NCBI GenBank assembly: GCA_902801515.1
Contig: CADCII010000011.1
Location: forward strand, 1 to 64,000
DNA length: 64,000 nt
Origin: an uncultured Lachnospiraceae bacterium
Lineage (GTDB): Bacteria > Bacillota > Clostridia > Lachnospirales > Lachnospiraceae
Direction: 5' to 3'
Position numbers and translations under genes: made by a program. Within the stretch, counting starts at the first letter, position 1, and each line of letters starts with the position of its first letter. This document shows, piece after piece, positions 15,189 to 21,157 of this stretch. The notes beneath the pieces are model-generated. The model was given only the letters and a program-made list of their open reading frames with translations. It did not search any database and was not told the origin of the DNA.

Positions 15189-17729
15189 TCATTCATTTGC
15201 CTTCAGGCTGCTGACCATATCGATCTTTCTGATCCTTCCGGACAGCCATTCGTTGACCAGGCAGGATACTAGGAAGATTGCCGCGCCGGCAAGCACGTAG
15301 GAAATGGGCCGGACATAGGCCGGGAAGTCGTAGTTGTCGCCCAACGCTTCTCTGAAGATGTAGCTGATCATGAAATAACCTGCGGGCAATCCCAAAGCGA
15401 TGGAAATGACAGACAGGATCCTTCCCTGCTGATTGAATATCCTGCGCAGGGGGCCGGTCCTGTAGCCCAGCACTTTCAAAGTTGCGAACTGGTACTGCTT
15501 CTCTGTGAAGCTGAGAATGCCGAGGTTATAGAGGATCACTACGCTGAGAACGGCGGACAGGACGATGAACAGTGCGATGATGGTTGTCATCCTGTCCATC
15601 ATGCCCCGGACACCAGTCTCCAGGCCTTCCTTCGTCTGGATCACATCCACGCCGTCCGGGACGTCAGTGACATCCAGAAGTTCTCCCGAATAGATGGTGT
15701 CTGCCCGATAGGTCATGCCCAGGCTCTCCATGTATTTGCGCGTGCAGGTGAACTGCTGGCTCTGCGGATCTCTGTAGATCCCGCAGATCTTCGCAGTCTT
15801 GGATCCTTCCTCGCCGTACACCCGGAAGGTGAATTCATCCCCGACACCCAGCTTAAGGCTTTCAGACAGTTTCCGCGTGATGTACATACCATCGTCTCCC
15901 AGTTCCATGGGCTGGCGTGAAAAGTCACTGGTACAAATAAACCCGGGAGCTTCATTTACAAATATCGTCTGAGTGATCGCCTTACCTTCGGTGTCTTCCA
16001 TCTCGATCGCAACCGTCTCAGAGGAAGCATCGCCATATTTCTCTGTCAGCGCATCGTACTCTTTGTCGGTACAATCGGCCGAAAGCACCATGTAGGACTT
16101 GTACTGATTGATCCGGTTAAACTGCCAGTTCATGAAGTCTTCGATCGTATCATGCATGCCCAGGGCCGTGACCACCAGCATCACGCAGCCCATCGTGCCG
16201 GCGATACCCGCAATCGAACGGCCTTTATTTCTTCCGATATCACGAAGATTCCATTTGGTGACAGTAGATGCTTTGCTGAATATGCCAGTGGTCGTCAGGG
16301 AGAACTTCGTGTTCTTTACACTCGGAACCTCAGTCCTCAATGCCTGGCTGGCCGGCTCATTGAGAATCTTCCGGCAGGAGAGCCAGGTGACAAATACGAT
16401 CACCAGGACGGACAGTGCCGCGGTGATGAAGACGATTGGCTCCAGCACCAGATGGGCTTCCGGCATCTCGAAGTAGTCCATCTCCATCTTAAGGAAGAAT
16501 CTGCCGATCAGCAGAGCGCCCAGCACGATACCCGCTGCAGCCGCGATCACGCTGAGCACCAGGTTGTAGCAGATGTAATGCCATACGATCTTCTTCCTGC
16601 GGTATCCCAGGGCTTTCAGCGTTCCGATCTGCACACGTTCTTTCTTGATAAAGCGGTTCATAGTGGTGATGACAGACAGGATCGCGATAAACAGCAGGAG
16701 GAATGTGAAGACAAATGAATAGGTCTCTCCTTCTTCGACTTCGCTGTTGTATCCCACCCAGGAAGCCAGCTCGCTGCGGCTGGTGACTGCTATGATGGAA
16801 TCAATACTGCTCTCCAGCTGCTCCTTGGTCTCATCGAACAGGTCCGGATCTTTCAGATCGACCATGATATATGGAAATGGAATCTGGTCGTGCAGGTCTG
16901 CGGAATCAAGCATTGTGTCGACTACAGTGTCAGTAATGGCATCTGTAAAGCTGCCGGTAATTGCTCCAAGAAGTGAACTTGAGGAATCTGTTTTGTCTGA
17001 AGCCGAACCGGCGCTGTCTGCTGCATCATTTGCTTCGGTATCAGATGACTTTGTCTCTGACGTATTCACATCGTCATGTGTAGATGTATCAAATATTCCT
17101 CCGCCCAGTTTCGCCTTCGCGGCATCTTTCAGGATCTCATCCGGGATCGCCTTATATGAGAGATACACATACCCATAGGTCTTGTGATCCGGGAATATCT
17201 GTGTCGCGTCTTTGATGCTGTAGGCATGATCCGGCGTCTCCACCAGCCCTGCGATCTTCACATCGATCTTATATGTGGTGTATCTGAGCGTCAGCTGATC
17301 ACCGACAGCATAGCCATTCGCAGCGGCAAATTCTTTGTCGACCCACACGCCGTCAGTGTTGTCCGGGGCAAATGCTTCTCCGTCAAATACATACATTCTG
17401 CAGACGTCGTTGCTCTCCAGGAAGTTCATTTCCAGAGTCACGTCGTCCCTGCCCTCCAGATTCCCCTGGAAAGTCAGGCGCCGGTCTGCCGCATTGACGT
17501 TCTCGCTGGCGCGGACCTTCTCAATCTCTTCCTGCGAGAAGCCCTCTCCGGTAAGCCACATGTCAGCAAGGTTGTATTCACTGTAGATCTCCTCCGAGCT
17601 GACGCGCATCCCGTCCATGTAGGCGTGCACGCCTGAAAATGCAAGCACCGCCAGCATTACCATCACAAAGATGACGATGAACTGGGACATGTTCTGTCTG
17701 AGATCTCTGTACAGTTTTTTCTTCAGCAT
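15189..17729 (-). CDS. ABC transporter permease, FtsX type
   Basis: An 846-residue permease with one N-terminal helix (about 13-33), a large extracytoplasmic domain, a first FtsX block with helices near 336-360, 390-420 and 430-450, a second external domain begun by a helix near 510-530, and a second FtsX block with helices near 710-735, 770-790 and 812-830. This eight-helix duplicated layout fits permeases that act with a LolD/MacB-type ATPase to export or extract peptides or lipids. An Asp/Ser/Thr-rich segment at about 210-256 (SETKSSDTEANDAAD) looks like an inserted linker. The ATG at 17727-17729 with GGGGG upstream is preferred to a GTG overlapping the ATPase gene, leaving a 17-nt gap. 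Substrate unknown. Confidence 0.88.
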   Translation of the reverse strand: MLKKKLYRDLRQNMSQFIVIFVMVMLAVLAFSGVHAYMDGMRVSSEEIYSEYNLADMWLTGEGFSQEEIEKVRASENVNAADRRLTFQGNLEGRDDVTLEMNFLESNDVCRMYVFDGEAFAPDNTDGVWVDKEFAAANGYAVGDQLTLRYTTYKIDVKIAGLVETPDHAYSIKDATQIFPDHKTYGYVYLSYKAIPDEILKDAAKAKLGGGIFDTSTHDDVNTSETKSSDTEANDAADSAGSASDKTDSSSSLLGAITGSFTDAITDTVVDTMLDSADLHDQIPFPYIMVDLKDPDLFDETKEQLESSIDSIIAVTSRSELASWVGYNSEVEEGETYSFVFTFLLLFIAILSVITTMNRFIKKERVQIGTLKALGYRRKKIVWHYICYNLVLSVIAAAAGIVLGALLIGRFFLKMEMDYFEMPEAHLVLEPIVFITAALSVLVIVFVTWLSCRKILNEPASQALRTEVPSVKNTKFSLTTTGIFSKASTVTKWNLRDIGRNKGRSIAGIAGTMGCVMLVVTALGMHDTIEDFMNWQFNRINQYKSYMVLSADCTDKEYDALTEKYGDASSETVAIEMEDTEGKAITQTIFVNEAPGFICTSDFSRQPMELGDDGMYITRKLSESLKLGVGDEFTFRVYGEEGSKTAKICGIYRDPQSQQFTCTRKYMESLGMTYRADTIYSGELLDVTDVPDGVDVIQTKEGLETGVRGMMDRMTTIIALFIVLSAVLSVVILYNLGILSFTEKQYQFATLKVLGYRTGPLRRIFNQQGRILSVISIALGLPAGYFMISYIFREALGDNYDFPAYVRPISYVLAGAAIFLVSCLVNEWLSGRIRKIDMVSSLKANE

Positions 17730-17746
17730 AGATCTTACCCCCGTTC

Positions 17747-18448
17747 TTACCACTCAACTTCGTCAATGCTCTTTGGATTCTCCACTTCGGACACGCTCCG
17801 GATCTTTCCGTTCTTCAGGCGCACGACAACGTCCGCCACATCCGCGAACAGTGAGTTGTGGGTGACGATGATGACGGTCTTGCCGCGCTCAGTCTGCTCT
17901 TTGAGAAGTTTCAGGATCGTAACGCCGGTTGCAGAGTCCAGGGCTCCGGTCGGCTCGTCGCACAGCAGCATCGACGGATTCTTGGCGATCGCACGGGCGA
18001 TGGACACTCTCTGCTGCTCTCCGCCGGAGAGCTGATTCGGGAATTTGTTCATGTGCTCTTCCAGGCCTACTGCTTTCAGAGCCGAAGCTGCGTCCAGAGC
18101 ATCCTTCGTAAGGTCAGCCACCAGACTGACATTTTCAAGTACTGTCAGAGTCGGCAGGATGTTGTAGAACTGGAAAATGAATCCGACATTAGCCGCACGG
18201 TAGTCGGCAAGTTCATTTTCAGAATAACCGGAGATGTCTGTCCCTTCCGCTTTGATAGTGCCCTCAGAGGGTGTGTCCATACCGCCGATCAGATTCAGAA
18301 GTGTGGACTTTCCCGCACCGGACGGACCCAAAATGACAACCAGCTTTCCTGCTTCGATATCCAGATCTACACCGTCAAGTGCCTTAAAGGTATGTCCGCC
18401 TGTAGAATAAGATTTGCTCACATTTCTCAGTGATAACGCAATGCTCAT
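17747..18448 (-). CDS. ABC transporter ATP-binding protein (LolD/MacB/SalX type)
   Basis: A 233-residue ATPase: Walker A GPSGAGKST (about 42-50), Q-loop FIFQFYNILP, signature LSGGEQQRVSIARA, Walker B MLLCDEPTGALD and the switch histidine in VTHN. The GFIFQ...LTVLENV pattern and the PTGALD Walker B are typical of the family that powers FtsX-type permeases. It is encoded directly upstream of such a permease and transcribed with it. AGGAGG precedes the ATG by 7 nt. A consensus promoter (18511-18539) lies upstream, with an inverted repeat over the expected transcription start, so the pair is probably regulated by a repressor or activator. Confidence 0.93.
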   Translation of the reverse strand: MSIALSLRNVSKSYSTGGHTFKALDGVDLDIEAGKLVVILGPSGAGKSTLLNLIGGMDTPSEGTIKAEGTDISGYSENELADYRAANVGFIFQFYNILPTLTVLENVSLVADLTKDALDAASALKAVGLEEHMNKFPNQLSGGEQQRVSIARAIAKNPSMLLCDEPTGALDSATGVTILKLLKEQTERGKTVIIVTHNSLFADVADVVVRLKNGKIRSVSEVENPKSIDEVEW

Positions 18449-18486
18449 ATATATCCTCCTGTATATTCTCCTGTAGAGAAATCGTT

Positions 18487-18508
18487 TTAGTTAGTGTTCT
18501 CTAATTGG
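18487..18508 (-). promoter_or_regulatory. Candidate operator at the ABC operon start
   Basis: The plus strand reads TTAG, six bases, TTCTCT, AATTGG, and also contains the inverted repeat AGTTAG-N6-CTAATT. It lies just downstream of the -10 box of the ABC promoter. The TTAG-N6-TTCTCT pattern recurs in the 20-bp phased array upstream of the Fur-like gene (19871-19973), so one regulator may bind both. Binding is inferred. Confidence 0.5.
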
Positions 18509-18510
18509 AG

Positions 18511-18539
18511 ATTATAGATACATATGAGCGATCGTTCAA
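18511..18539 (-). promoter_or_regulatory. Promoter of the ABC transporter operon
   Basis: On the minus strand: -35 TTGAAC (18534-18539), 17-nt spacer, -10 TATAAT (18511-18516). The start codon lies about 60 nt downstream. Confidence 0.75.
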
Positions 18540-18827
18540 GTGTTTTGAGGGCTGTTAATGAGCATGATTTCTCAACAAGGCAGCTTTTGCAGAATTATAA
18601 GGGGTGCAAGTAATAGCCAAGAGTTCTGGCCGGAAGCGATGAAGGGTCTTGGTCAGGTTATACTGGAGGTTTTGACGGTAAGCTAAGCGGCAGCTTCCGC
18701 ACGGGAAGCTGCCGCCATTATTTCTTCTATAAACTGATCCGCCCAAATATATGACCAGGCTCTATAACTGATTCTGTAAAGTCAGGAACTGCTGCGCACT
18801 CTCCGGATTCAGATTCGGGGATTAGAT
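18540..18827. other. Gap between the ABC promoter and the peroxidase gene
   Basis: No gene was recognised. A 63-codon minus-strand frame (18555-18746) has no ribosome site or recognisable sequence. The only clear structure is the GC-rich hairpin at 18687-18715. Confidence 0.6.
18687..18715 (-). terminator. GC-rich hairpin downstream of the peroxidase gene
   Basis: Perfect 12-bp stem: GCGGCAGCTTCC (18687-18698), 5-nt loop, GGAAGCTGCCGC (18704-18715). On the minus strand it follows the peroxidase stop by about 110 nt and is followed by TTAGCTTACC, so the U-tract is poor. It probably ends the peroxidase transcript, but efficiency is uncertain. Confidence 0.5.
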
Positions 18828-19373
18828 TCAGATCAGGCCTGCCACGCACTCTTCGACCTTCTTCATGTCCGCCGTGGGCTCAAATCTTGCGACAACATTG
18901 CCTTCACGGTCGACTACGAACTTCGTGAAGTTCCACTTGATGTTGGGATTGTTCTTGTAGTCTTTGTCAAACTTCTTCAGAACACCGGCCATCATCAGAG
19001 CCGTCGGCCCCTTGCCGAATCCTTCGAAGCCCTTCTGGCTCTTCAGGTAAGTATACAGCGGAAGTTCATTTTCACCGTTCACGTCAGACTTCTTCATCTG
19101 CGGGAACTGGGTGTTGTACTTCAGTGTGCAGAACTCGTGGATCTCTTCATCGGTTCCGGGGGTCTGGCCAGCAAACTGGTTGCACGGAATGTCGATCACT
19201 TCAAATCCCTGATCGTGGTACTTCTCATACATCTCTTCGATGGGTTTGTAATGCGGGGTAAATCCGCATCCGGTCGCTGTGTTGACGATCAGCATGACCT
19301 TGCCCTGATAATCAGAGAGCTTAACCTCTGTTCCATCGGCTGCCGGTACACTGTAATCATAAATGCTTGCCAT
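18828..19373 (-). CDS. Glutathione peroxidase-family thiol peroxidase (Cys form)
   Basis: A 181-residue thioredoxin-fold peroxidase. The active Cys is residue 36 in NTATGCGFTP, with the other catalytic residues in NQFAGQ (Gln) and KWNFTKF (Trp, Asn). Selenocysteine is replaced by cysteine. Further Cys at about 64 (DIPCNQF) and 82 (EFCTLKYN) may resolve the disulfide, as in family members that use thioredoxin instead of glutathione. The likely role is removal of organic or hydrogen peroxides in the cytosol. AGGAG lies 7 nt before the ATG at 19373, and a consensus promoter stands upstream (19467-19495). The gene before it encodes a short Fur-like regulator, so peroxide- or metal-linked control is plausible. 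Confidence 0.92.
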   Translation of the reverse strand: MASIYDYSVPAADGTEVKLSDYQGKVMLIVNTATGCGFTPHYKPIEEMYEKYHDQGFEVIDIPCNQFAGQTPGTDEEIHEFCTLKYNTQFPQMKKSDVNGENELPLYTYLKSQKGFEGFGKGPTALMMAGVLKKFDKDYKNNPNIKWNFTKFVVDREGNVVARFEPTADMKKVEECVAGLI

Positions 19374-19466
19374 TAGTTGACTCCTTTCTTCACTCTTCCT
19401 GCCCGGATATGAAATAAACTGATTTGAATTGCTTTAAATTTAATTTTGCTCAATCTTTATGATGTA

Positions 19467-19495
19467 AATATACACGACCTGACTTCTTCTGTCAA
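19467..19495 (-). promoter_or_regulatory. Promoter of the glutathione peroxidase gene
   Basis: On the minus strand: -35 TTGACA (19490-19495), 17-nt spacer, -10 TATATT (19467-19472), close to consensus. It gives the peroxidase its own promoter, independent of the Fur-like gene, with a leader of roughly 85 nt. Confidence 0.8.
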
Positions 19496-19504
19496 GCCGT
19501 GTTT

Positions 19505-19819
19505 TTATATTTTTTCATTTTTCATTTTTTCAAGTTCTTCGTAATTGATGACGATTCCGCGGCTGATCAACCCGATCTGCTCCAGCAGACTGACCATTCT
19601 GTATACGGTTGCGAAGCCTACACTGGGGTCCTGCTTCCTGGACTTGCTGCAGATCTCCTTGATCGTTACACAATCTCCGTTCAGGATTACGTCCAGAATC
19701 TGGCTCCTCTGATGGGTGATCCTGCAGCCTTCCGCCCGCAGTCTTTTTATGATCAGAGCTTTGGTACTCTCATTCATTTTTGTCCCCGTAACTTCTGTCC
19801 TGTATGTGTTCATGTTCAT
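19505..19819 (-). CDS. Short Fur-family regulator lacking the dimerisation domain
   Basis: Only 104 residues, against about 135-150 in Fur, PerR or Zur. The winged-helix DNA-binding half is intact: CRITHQRSQILDVIL, then VTIKEICSKS, and the recognition helix PSVGFATVYRMVSLLEQIGLI. The frame then ends in NYEELEKMKNEKI where the metal-binding dimerisation domain (HHHxH and CxxC motifs) should begin. The stop is followed at once by the peroxidase promoter, and no continuing fragment was seen, so it is either a natural short form or an old truncation. Possible starts are 19819 (after AGAGG) and an internal ATG at 19777 (after GGGG). The upstream gap carries a 20-bp phased repeat array. The partner for dimerisation and the effector are unknown. 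Confidence 0.8.
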   Translation of the reverse strand: MNMNTYRTEVTGTKMNESTKALIIKRLRAEGCRITHQRSQILDVILNGDCVTIKEICSKSRKQDPSVGFATVYRMVSLLEQIGLISRGIVINYEELEKMKNEKI

Positions 19820-19870
19820 CAGTCTGCCTCTGTATAACTGTAGTGGGAAATGGAACCGGCAAGGGCCAGG

Positions 19871-19990
19871 TTAGTTTAGTTATTTCCTGGTTAGTCGCTG
19901 TTCTAATTAGTTAGATATAATTCTCTTTGGTTAGCGTTTATTCTCTTTAGTTAGAATAACTTCTTATTGTTAGTGTAAACTTACTTATGT
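19871..19990 (-). promoter_or_regulatory. Six direct repeats in 20-bp phase upstream of the Fur-like gene
   Basis: TTAG occurs at 19871, 19891, 19911, 19931, 19951 and 19970, thus every 20 bp (the last off by one). Units 3 and 4 share TTCTCTTTGG or TTCTCTTTAG after six bases; the others are related. Twenty base pairs is about two helical turns, so bound proteins would lie on one face of the DNA. The array ends about 50 bp from the Fur-like start codon (19819). A role as operator array is inferred from phasing and location. Confidence 0.75.
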
Positions 19991-20174
19991 GTTCAGTTTA
20001 TGGCATCCCGGATTCGTTGTCAATCAATAATCAGCCATTTCCGGCAATTGCAGATTCAACCAATTCTGGCAATTGCCACTATTATCTGATACACTGAAGG
20101 CAGCAGAAAAACAGCCGGATATGTCAGGATCTATGTCCGGCTATTAAAATTCAGAATGGCAAGGAGGATTCAAG
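19991..20174 (+). promoter_or_regulatory. Leader of the DUF4428 gene with palindrome and hairpin
   Basis: Contains a perfect 12-bp palindrome TGGCAATTGCCA (20067-20078), a second CGGCAATTGC at about 20042, and a hairpin with arms 20112-20121 and 20133-20142 (AGCCGGATAT...ATGTCCGGCT, one G-U) directly before AAGGAGG (20161). The hairpin could act as an attenuator or simply mask the leader. No clear promoter boxes were found. Confidence 0.5.
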
Positions 20175-21032
20175 ATGGCATTTTTCGGACTGTTTGACAA
20201 AAAGACTTGCGCGATCTGCGGCGGGGAGATTGGGCTTCTGGGAAATAGAAAACTTGAAGATGGTAACTGCTGCAAAAGCTGCGCATCCAAATTATCCCCC
20301 TGGTTTGATGAGCGCAGGCACAGCACTGTGGAGCAGATCAAGGAGCAGCTTGCGTACCGTGAGGAAAACCTGAAAGCTGTTGAGAATTTCCACACGACCC
20401 GCACGATTGCCTGCGACCGCTGGAATGTTCTTCTGGATGAAGACGCCAGGAAGTTCATCCTGACGAGGGATCCCAGAAAGATCACCGAGACAAACCCGGA
20501 CGTGATCTCATTTTCAGATATCACGGGCTGCCGCACGGATGTGGATGAGGACCGGACCGAAGAGAAGCGCGAGGTCAAGAGAGGCGACAAGACTGAATAT
20601 GTTTCCTACAACCCGCCGCGTTATACTTACAGGTATAACTTCAAGTACATCATCAATGTCAACAACCCGTATTTTGATGATATGAAGTTTGAACTGAACA
20701 GCAGCAGTGTCGAGATCAAGTCCGACTCTGGATCCGGATTCAGCAGTGATCCGAAAGCCGGCCTTCTTGAGAACATACTGAACGCGGCGGTCAGTACCGG
20801 AGTCGGCGGAGCTGTTAATCCGCGAAACAATCCGGAGTATGCCAAGTATGAGAAGATCGGTGAGGATATCACGGAGGCCCTGACCGGCGCACAGACGATC
20901 GTCCGTGAGGAGAAGGAAGCTGCCAACGCGGCTCCGAAGATCGCTGTCTGCCCGTACTGCGGAGCTCAGACGGAAGTGACTGCTGACGGAAAATGTGAAT
21001 ACTGCGGCGGATATATCGCAGAGCAGATCTGA
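20175..21032 (+). CDS. DUF4428 zinc-finger protein with C-terminal zinc ribbon
   Basis: A 285-residue cytosolic protein. The N-terminus is a DUF4428 domain (residues about 10-55): CAICGGEIGLLGNRKLEDGN followed by CKSC, a four-Cys metal site common in Firmicutes proteins that often carry a membrane-binding bPH-like domain. The middle (about 80-190) is a predicted beta-rich region, and a Gly/Asn-rich linker follows at about 190-225. The C-terminus has a second four-Cys zinc ribbon, CPYCG...CEYCGG. The biochemical role is not known. AAGGAGG precedes the ATG by 9 nt. It stands alone with its own terminator. Both Cys clusters are complete, so the gene looks intact. Confidence 0.75.
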   Translation: MAFFGLFDKKTCAICGGEIGLLGNRKLEDGNCCKSCASKLSPWFDERRHSTVEQIKEQLAYREENLKAVENFHTTRTIACDRWNVLLDEDARKFILTRDPRKITETNPDVISFSDITGCRTDVDEDRTEEKREVKRGDKTEYVSYNPPRYTYRYNFKYIINVNNPYFDDMKFELNSSSVEIKSDSGSGFSSDPKAGLLENILNAAVSTGVGGAVNPRNNPEYAKYEKIGEDITEALTGAQTIVREEKEAANAAPKIAVCPYCGAQTEVTADGKCEYCGGYIAEQI

Positions 21033-21089
21033 GGCAAATAATCAGCTCATCGTATAAAACTCATCGTCTGCGAAACATCGCATAAATAA

Positions 21090-21125
21090 CGGGAGGAAAA
21101 TGAGAATTCATTTCCCTCCCGTTTT
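21090..21125 (+). terminator. Intrinsic terminator after the DUF4428 gene
   Basis: Stem GGGAGGAAAATGA against TCATTTCCCTCCC (21091-21120, one internal mismatch) followed by GTTTTC. It lies 58 nt after the stop codon and 30 nt before the end of the convergent surface-protein gene. Confidence 0.8.
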
Positions 21126-21157
21126 CTGCTGCTTATGAATTAAGCTGACTAATTAAT

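Noticed and set aside
18555-18746. 63-codon frame between the ABC and peroxidase genes
   Set aside because: No start signal and no recognisable sequence; it overlaps the terminator-like hairpin.
19250-19275. Selenoprotein reading of the glutathione peroxidase
   Set aside because: The active-site codon encodes cysteine and there is no in-frame TGA.
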